Source: JAMXLO01 sp963794185 (GTDB taxonomy: Bacteria; Pseudomonadota; Alphaproteobacteria; Acetobacterales; Acetobacteraceae). Taken from it: a stretch of DNA of 64,000 bases. Each line of letters opens with the position of its first letter. Position 1 is the stretch's first letter. Below are positions 46,160 through 54,066 of the stretch, one piece after another. Both the position numbers and the translations under genes were made by a program. The notes under the pieces are model-generated. The model was not told where the DNA came from. It did not search any database and saw only the letters and a program-made list of their open reading frames with translations. The stretch is from contig CAWCDM010000072.1 of NCBI GenBank assembly GCA_963794185.1, forward strand, positions 62,001 to 126,000. Direction: 5' to 3'.

Positions 46160-47842
46160 TCAGAAGTTGACCACGTTGCCGATCACGAAGCCCTGGCCTT
46201 TGACGTTGTTGTTCAGGTTCGCGCCCGCCGCTGTTCCGACCGCGCCGGAGACGAAGTTGCGAGCGCCCTGGTACTGGTCGCCCCAGAGATATTCGCCAAA
46301 TGCGGTGAAACCGGGCGCAACGGTGTAGCTGCCGCCGACGGAGATCGCCTCGGCCACGCAACTGGCTGATGCCGGACAGGTTCACGTTGCCCTGCTGCCA
46401 GAACTCCTCGGCGACGATGCCGACCGTGAGCGGCCCGGCCACATACTTCACGCCGAGCCAGGATGCCGACCAGCGGCGCGCCGCCCTTCGGCTGCAGGCC
46501 CAACTGGCCATTCATCTGGCCGCCCACGACGTTGCCGCCGACCGTGAACCCGGCAAACGTCGCCGCAATGCCAGCACTGCCGATCGCCAGGTCGTTGTAG
46601 CTGCCGTTGAACTTGCTGCCCGGCACCGAGGTGTTGCCGAGCACGGCGGCCGTGGTCGGCCCGGTGTAGTTGGCGTGCTGGCTGCCCTCACCCACGACAT
46701 AGGCCAGCAGGCCGGTCGCGCCGAACTGGCCCTGGTAACGTGCGCCGATCGCCGCCTGGTTGATCGAACGCGAGCCGTCCTGGATGCCGGGGCCGGACGA
46801 TAGCGTCGGACAGCCGGTATTGGCGATGGCGCACGAGTTGCCGGTGCCGGTGCCGCTGCCTTGAAGTGAATTGACGAAAGGGGCGATGTTGTCGCTGCCG
46901 ATGCCGTTGCCGTTCGAGGTGTTCGGCGCGTACTGGATGCCGAAGTCGAAGCCGGCGATCTGCGGCGACAGATAGACCGCCTTGGCGTTGTCGTATTCGT
47001 TGCCGGCCTGCCCCAGGAACACGAATGCCGGGATTGGCGCCGCCTACGATGTTCGTCACGTCGCCGCCGTTCAGGTTGCCGGTCGGCAGGAACTGGAAGG
47101 TCGTCACGCCGTTGTCGAAGATGCTGATCAGGCCGTCGGCCTGGCCGACGCGCACGATGCCCCACTGCTCGCCGGCGACGTAGGTGAAGGCGCGCCGCAC
47201 GAACAGCGTCTCGAACGAGGAGTAGCCGCTGGCGCCCGAACGCCGTTGTTGCTGATCTGGCCGATGAAGTTCTGCCGCATCTCGATCGCCGCGCCGTAGC
47301 GCAGGCCGTTGGTCGCCATGGCGTCAACGCCCATGTAGAGACGCGCGAAGCTGTCGATCGCCTGCGGCATGACCTTGACACTGCCGACGCCGTTCTGGCC
47401 GAGGGCGGTGCCGAGCGGGGTATTGGGTATCGTGACCGTCGAGCCCGCGGCAAACCCGCCGGCAGGAACCGTGACCGAAAGCGGCGTCGCGCCGGGCGAA
47501 CCGGCGGGCGCGGTCGTCGCATTGCCGATCCTTCCCGCCTGCGCGGAGGTCGCCGTCACCACATGCTGGTCAAGACTGCCCCAGGTGGCCTGGAAGTCCA
47601 CCTGCACCTTGCCGTTGACGTGAACGACCATGGTGCCTGGCGTCGGGTTGGCGAGCTGACCCGGAAGCATCGGTGCCTGGTAGTTGTTGTTGTTGTTCGC
47701 GCCCGCCGCGGGGCTGGCCGCCGGTGGAAAGGCCGTCTGGCCTTGTGTGGGTACGCCGACGACCGGCGTCTGGGCCAAAGCCGCTGCCGATCAGTCCCCC
47801 GGTTCCCAGCGTGGCCACACTCGCCAGCAGAAACTTGCGCAT
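46160..47842 (-). pseudogene. Outer-membrane porin, host copy, with five frameshifts and lost promoter
   Basis: The same porin as the intact gene at 48716-50395, in opposite orientation. Compared with it, the frame breaks near 47785 (extra G), 47244 (one base lost), 47030 (extra G), 46465 (extra G) and 46352 (extra A). Pieces such as QTPVVGVPTQGQ, AGNEYDNAKAVYLSPQ and SVGGSYTVAPGFTAFGEYLW remain readable. Scattered substitutions show this is a diverged copy, not a duplicate read. Its leader is cut at 47970 by the integrated element, which removes the -35 box. If the frameshifts are real it is a decaying host allele. Confidence 0.85.
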
Positions 47843-47969
47843 TCCATCCTCCTCTTTGCGCCGGCAGGCCGGCGAGGTTTCCAGATGCTGTCCTGATGTC
47901 CCCGCGGATCGGTGAGCTCGAAGCGGACACGGGTCGATACATTCGGACAAGGCGCATCCAGATCGGGGC

Positions 47970-47986
47970 AACCATATACTCGTATT
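47970..47986. other. Left attachment site (host porin side)
   Basis: The sequence AACCATAT followed by ACTCGTATT. To the left is the porin leader (B arm), to the right the element. Comparison with the intact site at 48581-48587 and the right end at 60530-60537 shows a shared 7-bp core ACCATAT. The arm here is the inverse of AATACGAGTA at the right end. Confidence 0.85.
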
Positions 47987-48490
47987 TTAGTGCGCGAAGT
48001 TGAACGTGGCGCCAAGTATAATGTTGATATAATTACGTATTTTAAGAGGCATTCGAACGTCAGGCTCGTCCGCCATTGGATAAACAGGACATTAACAGGA
48101 CAGGAGGGTGAAAATCCCGCGGATCGACCGGCGGGACGCATGCTGCTCGTGCGGCGATGAGCACAAAACCGCCTTGACCGCTCGCTGTCAGACTTCCCAC
48201 TGGACGCATTAACCGCCTTTCCCGCGAGCGCACGCCTCCACTCGCCATCGTGGCGGTGATCTAGCGCTCTTCGCTTCCTCAAGCGGTCCTTGGTCCGTCG
48301 GTCCTAGGTCCGTTGGAGCCGGCGATGCGGAAACGGAGGTCGGAGGCCCGGTAGCTCGGCCGGATGTTTGGAAAGCCGCCCGCGCACGGCAAGGCTCTCT
48401 CAACTATGCCCCGCCAACTCCCAGCGCCCCGGGCCGTCACCCGCATAATCACCGGCAGGAAGGAAAGCCGCGCGGTCACCGTGCCTAGTG
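47987..48490. other. Left end of element, no recognised gene
   Basis: About 500 bp between the left att site and the repeated promoter region. The first ~80 bp are A+T-rich (TATAATGTTGATATAATTACG), which is typical of an att-proximal region. Short open frames exist on both strands but none resembles a protein family. It contains the paired AACAGGACA repeats at 48083-48102 and a short GGTCC repeat cluster near 48290-48315. Confidence 0.5.
48083..48102 (+). other. Candidate arm-type integrase binding repeats, left end
   Basis: Two AACAGGACA units at 48083-48091 and 48094-48102 are separated by TT, 11 bp apart, so on one helix face. The same 20-bp arrangement with one base changed occurs at 60378-60397 near the other end. 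This is the expected place and form of accessory (arm) sites for a lambda-type integrase. Confidence 0.6.
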
Positions 48491-48587
48491 TCAACGAGGG
48501 ACATGTTGCGGTTTTGCCACGGTGTCTCAGTAATGTCGCGAGAAGGTGTGAAACGTTATTTGCACGCCACGTGACCGGAGATATGGT
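48491..48587 (+). repeat. Promoter/attachment repeat, inner copy (97 bp)
   Basis: It is identical, in inverted orientation, to 60531-60627 over all 97 bases. It contains the proposed porin promoter and ends with the att core ATATGGT. Joined to the porin leader at 48588, it is a complete uninterrupted attB-like site (arm A, core, arm B) inside the element. Confidence 0.95.
48560..48587 (+). promoter_or_regulatory. Predicted porin promoter overlapping the attachment core
   Basis: TTGCAC at 48560-48565 and TATGGT at 48582-48587 are separated by 16 bp, a plausible sigma-70-type promoter with a start near 48594 and a ~120-base leader to the porin ATG. The -10 box is inside the att core, so recombination here separates the -35 from the -10. 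The prediction rests on sequence form only. Confidence 0.5.
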
Positions 48588-48715
48588 CGCCCCGATCTGG
48601 ATGCGCCTTGTCCGAATGTATCGACCCGTGTCCGCTTCGAGCTCACCGATCCGCCGGGACATCAGGACAGCATCTGGAAACCTCGCCGGCCTGCCGGCGC
48701 AAAGAGGAGGATGGA

Positions 48716-50395
48716 ATGCGCAAGTTTCTGCTGGCGAGTGTGGCCACGCTGGGAACCGGGGGACTGATCGGCACGGCTTTGGCCCAGACGCCCGTCGTCG
48801 GCGTACCCACACAAGGTCAGACGGCCTTTCCACCGGCGGCCAGCCCCGCAGCGGGCGCGAACAACAACAACAACTACCAGGCACCGGCGCTTCCGGGTCA
48901 GCTCGCCAACCCGACCCCAGGCACCATGGTCGTTCACGTCAACGGCAAGGTGCAGGTGGACTTCCAGGCCACCTGGGGCAGTCTTGACCAGCATGTGGTG
49001 ACGGCAACCTCCGCGCAGGCGGGAAGGATCGGCAATGCGACGACCGCCCCCGCCGGTTCGCCGGGCGCGACGCCGCTTTCGGTCACGGTTCCTGCCGGCG
49101 GGTTTCCCGCGGGCTCGACGGTCACGATACCCAATACCCCGCTCGGCACCGCCCTCGGCCAGAACGGCGTCGGCAGTGTCAAGGTCATGCCGCAGGCGAT
49201 CGACAGCTTCGCGCGTCTCTACATGGGCGCTGACGCCATGGCGACCAACGGCCTGCGCTACGGCGCGGCGTTCGAAATCCGGCAGAACTTCATCGGCCAG
49301 ATCAGCAACAACGGCAGTTCCGGCGCCAGCGGCTACTCCTCGTTCGAGACGCTGTTCGTACGGCGCGCCTTCACCTACGTCGCCGGCGAGCAGTGGGGCA
49401 TCGTGCGCATCGGCCAGGCCGACGGCCTGATCAGCATCTTCGACAACGGCGTGACGACCTTTCAGTTCCTGCCGACCGGCAACCTGAACGGCGGCGACGT
49501 GACGAACATAGTGGGCGGCCCAATCCCGGCATTCGTGTGGCTGGCGCAGGCGGGCAACGAATACGACAACGCCAAGGCGGTCTACATGTCGCCGCAGATC
49601 GCCGGCTTCGACTTCGGCATCCAGTACGCGCCGAACACCTCGAACGGCAACGGCATCGGCAGCCCCAACATCGCCCCCTTGGTCGGCTCGCTCAACGGCT
49701 CGGGCACTGGCACCGGCAACTCCTGCTCGGTCGCCAACACCGGCTGTCCGACGCTGTCGTCCGGCCCCGGCATCCAGGACGGCTCGCGTTCGATCAACCA
49801 GGCGGCGATCGGCGCACGTTACCAGGGCCAGTTCGGCGCGACCGGCCTGCTGGCCTATGTCGTGGGTGAGGGCAGCCAGCACGCCAACTACACCGGGCCG
49901 ACCACGGCCGCCGTGCTGGGCAACACCTCGGTGCCGGGCAGCAAGTTTAACGGCAGCTTCAATGACCTGGCGATCGGCAGCGCCGGCATCGCGGCGACCT
50001 TTGCCGGCTTCACCGTCGGCGGCAACGTTGTCGGTGGGCAGATGAACGGCCAGTTGGGCCTGCAACCAAAGGGCGGCGCGCCGCTGGTCGGCTTCTTGCT
50101 TGGCGCGAAATACGTGGCCGGGCCGCTCACGGTCGGCATCGTCGCCGAGGAGTCCTGGCAGCAGGGCAACGTGAACCTGTCCGGCATCAGCCAGTTGCGT
50201 GGCAGGGCGATCTCCGTCGGCGGCAGCTTCACTGTTGCGCCCGGTTTCACCGTATTTGGCGAATATCTCTGGGGCGACCAGACCCAGGGCGCGCGCAACT
50301 TCGTCTCCGGCGCGGTCGGAACGGCGGCCGGCGCGAACCTGAACAACAACATCAAAGGCCAGGGCTTCGTGGTCGGCGACGTGGTCAACTTCTGA
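48716..50395 (+). CDS. Outer-membrane porin, intact copy inside the element
   Basis: A 559-residue porin with a signal peptide (MRKFLLASVATLGTGGLIG, cleaved after TALA), an early region QVDFQATWGSLD, a long beta-barrel part (FGIQYAPNTSNGNGIG, GARYQGQFGATGLLAYVVGE) and the terminal phenylalanine VVNF needed for barrel assembly. AGAGGAGG precedes the ATG. It forms a diffusion channel in the outer membrane; such porins are common phage receptors. It has its own promoter region and a strong terminator, and no frame problem. The close relative at 46160-47842 is broken, so this is probably the only working copy here. Confidence 0.92.
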   Translation: MRKFLLASVATLGTGGLIGTALAQTPVVGVPTQGQTAFPPAASPAAGANNNNNYQAPALPGQLANPTPGTMVVHVNGKVQVDFQATWGSLDQHVVTATSAQAGRIGNATTAPAGSPGATPLSVTVPAGGFPAGSTVTIPNTPLGTALGQNGVGSVKVMPQAIDSFARLYMGADAMATNGLRYGAAFEIRQNFIGQISNNGSSGASGYSSFETLFVRRAFTYVAGEQWGIVRIGQADGLISIFDNGVTTFQFLPTGNLNGGDVTNIVGGPIPAFVWLAQAGNEYDNAKAVYMSPQIAGFDFGIQYAPNTSNGNGIGSPNIAPLVGSLNGSGTGTGNSCSVANTGCPTLSSGPGIQDGSRSINQAAIGARYQGQFGATGLLAYVVGEGSQHANYTGPTTAAVLGNTSVPGSKFNGSFNDLAIGSAGIAATFAGFTVGGNVVGGQMNGQLGLQPKGGAPLVGFLLGAKYVAGPLTVGIVAEESWQQGNVNLSGISQLRGRAISVGGSFTVAPGFTVFGEYLWGDQTQGARNFVSGAVGTAAGANLNNNIKGQGFVVGDVVNF

Positions 50396-50420
50396 CCCCA
50401 TCGCGGGTCGCGGCGAAAAC

Positions 50421-50450
50421 CGGCGGGGGGTCATTCCCCGCCGCTTTTTT
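50421..50450 (+). terminator. Rho-independent terminator of intact porin
   Basis: An 8-bp perfect stem CGGCGGGG (50421-50428) / CCCCGCCG (50436-50443) with a 7-base loop is followed by CTTTTTT. It lies 26 bp after the porin stop. Confidence 0.9.
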
Positions 50451-50778
50451 GTCGGGTCAGCGATGAGACGACGAACCCCTGGGTTATGCTGGCACAGGCG
50501 CTAAAAGGAACTTCCGGGTCTGCATCTGCATAGATCTCAGCAATCGCAGCAAGCTCCGTGTTGGACAGGGCGGCAATGTCGCGGACGATGCGGGGCTAAC
50601 GGCGTATGCGATCTACAGACCATCAGCGACGAGGAACCCGGCCGCCGCCCAGGTCACGCTCGGCTCGTGCGCGGCGATCGGGACGCTCAAGCCCCTTCTA
50701 GCAGCCTGTCGGACTCAAGGCGAAAATGGGCTGTGCGCGCAAGATCATGTTGCGCCAGCACCCAGTGATGACCATACG
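50451..50778. other. Junction region with gene remnants
   Basis: About 330 bp between the porin terminator and the truncated intron. On the minus strand, 50597 to 50450 reads as a protein-like fragment (RIVRDIAALSNTELAAIAEI) with no start, the tail of a lost gene. TAGCAGCCTGTCGGACT near 50698-50714 resembles an insertion-sequence end but has no visible partner. The region looks like recombination debris. Confidence 0.4.
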
Positions 50779-51090
50779 TTACGCATAGACCGCGCCGCCG
50801 CAACGCTTGACGACCATCTGTGCCACACGATCGGCCACAGTTGGTACGCCCAGGAGCCGTTGCCCGCCACTCTTCTTCGGAATGGCAACGGCACGAACCG
50901 GCGGTGGAAAGTAGCTTCCCGAGCTCATTCTGTTCCAGATCTTGTAGAGATTACCCTTCAAGTCGGCTTCGAATTGCCCGATCGTCTGTCCATCCACCCC
51001 AGCAGCACCGGCATTGGCCCTGACCACCTTGTAGGCTTCGTATACCAGCTTCTTGTCGATACTAAACGGCTTGTTTGCTGCACTCACCAT
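50779..51090 (-). pseudogene. Group II intron reverse transcriptase/maturase, N-terminal fragment
   Basis: The first ~95 residues of an LtrA-type protein: LVYEAYKVVRANAGAAGVDGQTI, FEADLKGNLYKIWNRM, VRAVAIPKKSGGQRLLGVPT and DRVAQMVVKR. This is RT domain 0 and domain 1. The sequence stops being RT-like after VVKR, where the RT catalytic YADD domain should follow. So the intron was cut by a deletion or by the event that brought in the porin unit. It cannot be active. Confidence 0.88.
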
Positions 51091-51647
51091 GTCCTCCTGT
51101 CACCAGTTGCCTGGTTGATGCAGCCACCTGACCCGATCCCTTTGCTCCCGCCCCATTACAGTGCGCTCATCGCTCGTACGGATCGGTCCGTCCCAGTGCT
51201 CCGCCTCGGTTATCTAGCCTCGCGGTTTTCGCCGCTTGGGCTTCTCCCTTGCCATCGAAGCGACTGGTTCCTGCAGTTCCGCGCAGAAGCCTGTGTTGGT
51301 GTCACGCCCCCTATACGCCGGTCGCCGCCTGCCCAGTCATCAGGCTCCCGGCAGGCTGGTCCCAGGAGATCGAAACGCCCCTGGTTTTGACGACGGTTCT
51401 CTGGATAACGACGCGTCTTCGAAGGGTTCACTTGCGTTCGTCTCACCACCACATACCTGCTCGAGGTTGTCCTCGAACTTTGTCTCCAGCGCTCACGACC
51501 ACGGCTCTTGACCGCAGCCGCCTGGAGTGGTTTGGGACCCGCCCCTGAAGGCCGATCCCGAGGGGCCTACCCTCATCTCCTGCGCAGCTTGTGCTCACGG
51601 TCCATCAGTTCATGGTGAACTCCTTTCCGTGTGCTTCTGCAGCACAC
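50779..51647 (-). mobile_element. Truncated group II intron inserted in a transposase gene
   Basis: The intron 5' end is probably GTGTG at 51647-51643, the usual first bases of a group II intron, right after the transposase reading frame is broken. The following ~550 bp has no gene and fits intron RNA domain I, with the RT open frame starting at 51090. The 3' half (rest of RT, domains V and VI, second exon) is missing. Confidence 0.72.
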
Positions 51648-51801
51648 TCTCGATGCTCCAGTGGTCGCGAATGGCCTTGGCACATTGAGCGGCTGGCAGC
51701 GCGACGTCGCTGACAAACAATGCGATTTCGCTGGTTGAGCGCCACAGCCCGCCTTCTGCGTCCCATCCCGATCCGGCGGCGCTGTCCGTTGCCCTTCTCA
51801 A
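51648..51801 (-). pseudogene. ISAs1-family transposase fragment (5' exon of the intron)
   Basis: Residues RSTSEIALFVSDVALPA and AKAIRDHWSIE match the C-terminal region of ISAs1-type transposases, where HWxIEN follows. The match stops at the proposed group II intron start, so the intron disrupts it there. Upstream parts of the transposase are missing. It abuts the small-terminase-like gene. Confidence 0.65.
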
Positions 51802-52046
51802 TCCGTCGCGCGCGGAACTCCAGTGATGATCATCACGGGTCCCCCGTTCGCGCCCGCCATTTGAAGCGGTAGCACCTTGCCAACAAGGGTCAGGAACGCC
51901 GCAGGATTTCTTTCTGATTGCGTGACGAGGTAATCAACGCCGCCGGCCTTGTCCAACGCTGCCAGTATCATGGCTCGCACGTCGGCAGTCAGCTTATTCG
52001 GGACGCCCTTTGGTCTACCCTGGCCAGATGTGCTGCTCCTTGGCAT
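51798..52046 (-). CDS. Small phage protein, terminase-small-subunit/DUF5681-like
   Basis: An 82-residue basic protein. The stretch GRPKGVPNKLTADVRAMIL followed by SERNPAAFLTLVGKVLP is found in proteins encoded beside phage terminases and has the look of a DNA-binding small terminase subunit. No large subunit is nearby. Satellites that redirect packaging often carry only a small terminase, which fits here. The start is ATG 52046; TTG 52052 is also possible. The C-terminus may be altered by the IS junction. Confidence 0.5.
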   Translation of the reverse strand: MPRSSTSGQGRPKGVPNKLTADVRAMILAALDKAGGVDYLVTQSERNPAAFLTLVGKVLPLQMAGANGGPVMIITGVPRATD

Positions 52047-52104
52047 CGGCAAATCACCGCACTTTGCGCTTTCTGTGTCGGCATCTTATTTCGGCACTGA
52101 GACG

Positions 52105-52212
52105 CTCCAGTGCAAGGAGCAACAGGCCGCGATCAAGCGTATCCACACACTCCATGCCCAAGGTCACTCGCTGCGGGCGATCTCAGCTGATCTGGCGAAA
52201 CGAGGGACCTGA
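52105..52212 (+). pseudogene. Serine-resolvase helix-turn-helix remnant
   Basis: A short plus-strand frame ending at 52212 reads EQQAAIKRIHTLHAQGHSLR followed by AISADLAKRG. This is the C-terminal DNA-binding helix-turn-helix of resolvase/invertase proteins. The catalytic serine domain is absent. It is a degraded fragment. Confidence 0.45.
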
Positions 52213-52254
52213 ACCGGATGCTCTGTCGCACCATGTTCGCTGTGCTGCTCGCCA

Positions 52255-52707
52255 GTGGGCTCTACAGCCCCAGCGATAGCCACGCCGATCAACGTTCCGA
52301 CCATGCCGTGGACCGCATACGCAGCGGTGGAATCACCGCGCACTGCGCCATTGGCAACGAAGGAAGAGCCAAAGAGGCGCCTCGATGTGCAGGATCTCGA
52401 TGTCAAATTGCCGGGATTCGGCATTGGTCTAAAAGGGTTCAAGCTCGACCTTGGCGGATTGAAGCTGGGCGAAGGAGTCCTGCTCGGTCTTGCGTCTTTG
52501 GTTGCAATTGTCTGTGGGTTCGTGTGGGAAAATGCTGGTATATTGTATTTTGTCGGTATTGTTCTTGGATTCATTGGATGGAGACAAGCAAAGGCCGCCG
52601 GAAACAAGACAGGAGTGGCACTGAACCTGATTGGAGTGGTGGTCGGGATTGTAACCGTTACGCTGCTGGTTGTGGTGCTGTCAGCCTTCCTCGTCGTAGA
52701 TCATTAG
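52255..52707 (+). CDS. Small membrane protein of unknown function
   Basis: Up to 150 residues, the only longer plus-strand gene in the right part of the element. The last ~100 residues look real: LPGFGIGLKGFKLDLGGLKLG, then two or three hydrophobic spans (LLGLASLVAIVCGFVWENAG, ILYFVGIVLGFIGWRQAKA, LIGVVVGIVTVTLLVVVLSA). The layout resembles DUF4190-type small membrane proteins. The true start is uncertain; a GTG near 52387 would remove the implausible N-terminus. Codon use is less GC-biased than in neighbouring genes. It may be a superinfection-related membrane protein, but that is a guess. Confidence 0.5.
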   Translation: MGSTAPAIATPINVPTMPWTAYAAVESPRTAPLATKEEPKRRLDVQDLDVKLPGFGIGLKGFKLDLGGLKLGEGVLLGLASLVAIVCGFVWENAGILYFVGIVLGFIGWRQAKAAGNKTGVALNLIGVVVGIVTVTLLVVVLSAFLVVDH

Positions 52708-52728
52708 CCACTGCGACGGATGGGAAGA

Positions 52729-53106
52729 CTAAACTTGCAGGTCCGCCTCAAGTTGCCGCTCGATGGCTGAGAGTTCCGTATCAAAGTCCTTCGCCACCAT
52801 GCGCAGCACCCACTCACGAGCGTCGATGATGTGCCAGAGCTCTGCACGGGCTTGGTCGTCTAAATTGCGTTCAGTTGCCAGCTTCACGCGAGCCGCCAGA
52901 ATATCCTTACGGCATAACGCTAAAAGCTCCCGTGTCGCGGGAAGGCCGATCCGATCCCGCGACGCCTCCTCCTCCGGCGTCAGCTCCGCCCCGGCTTCCG
53001 CTAGGGCTTCGAGCCGGTCCATGAGCTCAGCGTAGACTTCGAGCCCGCCCAGGAACTCGTCCGCCTCTGCCTCGGCCGACTTCGCGGGCGACTTCGCGGG
53101 CGGCAT
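52729..53106 (-). CDS. Hypothetical helical protein of the element
   Basis: A 125-residue, highly charged, probably all-helical protein (PPAKSPAKSAEAEADEFLGG, ELTPEEEASRDRIGLPATRE, ERNLDDQARAELWHIIDARE). No family is recognised. It starts directly after the stop of the DNA methyltransferase gene (TAGATG), so the two are co-translated. Coding is supported by even composition and by that junction. Confidence 0.6.
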   Translation of the reverse strand: MPPAKSPAKSAEAEADEFLGGLEVYAELMDRLEALAEAGAELTPEEEASRDRIGLPATRELLALCRKDILAARVKLATERNLDDQARAELWHIIDAREWVLRMVAKDFDTELSAIERQLEADLQV

Positions 53107-53733
53107 CTACGCGGCCTCCATTGCGGGCTCGGTCGGCAGTGGGTCAACCATACCCATACCCGGATCAAGTCGCCTGAACACCGTGATTACCCGAAATCGA
53201 TGGTTTGTTGATTTCACAATTCCAATCACTGCTTCAATCTTGAACGTGGCCTTACGATACATAGGCAGCACCTGATCAAGCCATACAACATGAGTGCCAG
53301 GAGACAATCTCTTGAGTGCATGCATAACCACATTTCGCTTAACCATTGTCGTCTGATACCGTTCGGCGTCCTCAACACTATATGGCGGATCGGCCATCAC
53401 AAGGTCATAGTCTTCTAGCGGCACACTCGTAAGAGTTTGTGCATCATCGATATACGTGGGGTTCAACTCCGGGTTTATATCAACCGTATCCCCGGGAATC
53501 ACATTCAGGTCCACCTTTCCACTGAACAGGTGTAGGCAGCGCTTCTTGTCCGGGAACAACGCTTTGATGCGACGTAGGTATGTGGCCGGGTATCCGCCGT
53601 AGTATTGTGACTTCACACGATAGTCGTTGCCCATAATCCATGTGCCTACTACTCGACCATCACCGGCAGTGAACAATGCGCCAGGAAATCCTGTCGCTGT
53701 CTCGTAATGGTTTATCCGATCAATCCACTGCAC
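53107..53733 (-). CDS. Orphan DNA methyltransferase-like protein
   Basis: A 208-residue protein with amino-methyltransferase motifs: HLFSGK (motif I region), VDINPELNP and DLVMADPPYSVEDAE, where DPPY is the N6-adenine/N4-cytosine catalytic motif. There is no partner restriction enzyme. Similar small methyltransferases occur in phages, where they protect DNA or alter expression. GTG start at 53733 with AAGGA 8 bases upstream. The A+T content is higher than in the flanking chromosome. Confidence 0.8.
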   Translation of the reverse strand: MQWIDRINHYETATGFPGALFTAGDGRVVGTWIMGNDYRVKSQYYGGYPATYLRRIKALFPDKKRCLHLFSGKVDLNVIPGDTVDINPELNPTYIDDAQTLTSVPLEDYDLVMADPPYSVEDAERYQTTMVKRNVVMHALKRLSPGTHVVWLDQVLPMYRKATFKIEAVIGIVKSTNHRFRVITVFRRLDPGMGMVDPLPTEPAMEAA

Positions 53734-53811
53734 GGTGTGTTCCTTAATGTGAGTTACGATGAATAGTCGGGCGATCCTGCGTGCCGGACATATGCCCCAC
53801 GATCTGGGATG

Positions 53812-54066
53812 TCAATACGGGATCGTAAGGTACGGAATGTAAATGTCGCGGTCTACCCCCCTTCCTCGGGTCACGTGCGCCGGGCAAATTCGGTTCAATG
53901 ATTTGGCGGCCCGGCTGGACGTGGCCTCAAATGGATGCCCGCAGGTGTCGCGCACCCCTCTCCACACCAGGACCGTGGATGTCATGCCGAACCGATTGGT
54001 GTGCGTGTCGCCAATCTGATGTTTCAGTCGGGGCTTTACCAAGTAGAGCGGTGTGCGGGTGCTCAT
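53812..54066 (-). CDS. Hypothetical protein with two cysteines
   Basis: An 84-residue basic protein. Cysteines occur in RDTCGHPFEATSS and RICPAHVTRG, with nearby histidines, so a small zinc-binding fold is possible. Its ATG overlaps the stop of the upstream gene as ATGA, which supports translation. No family is recognised. Confidence 0.5.
   Translation of the reverse strand: MSTRTPLYLVKPRLKHQIGDTHTNRFGMTSTVLVWRGVRDTCGHPFEATSSRAAKSLNRICPAHVTRGRGVDRDIYIPYLTIPY

Larger units (their letters stand above)
46103..47969 (-). repeat. Left arm of the porin inverted repeat
   Basis: This stretch, reversed, matches 48589-50453: the whole porin gene, ~125 bp of its 5' leader and its terminator. The leader differs at only one base; the coding parts differ at scattered positions (perhaps 3-5%) plus five indels. 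The match ends just past the terminator on one side and at the att core on the other. The two arms face each other across about 0.62 kb. Confidence 0.9.
48589..50453 (+). repeat. Right arm of the porin inverted repeat
   Basis: It contains the intact porin gene with leader and terminator, and matches the reverse of 46103-47969. Together with the left arm it encloses a ~0.62-kb spacer that holds the promoter, so homologous recombination between the arms would invert the promoter. Confidence 0.9.

Noticed and set aside
48290..48315. Short GGTCC repeats as a functional operator
   Set aside because: Only three irregular units with no gene downstream that would be controlled.
48662..50434. Long minus-strand frame opposite the intact porin
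   Set aside because: It arises from the third-position GC bias of the porin; the plus-strand protein has a signal peptide and a terminal Phe.
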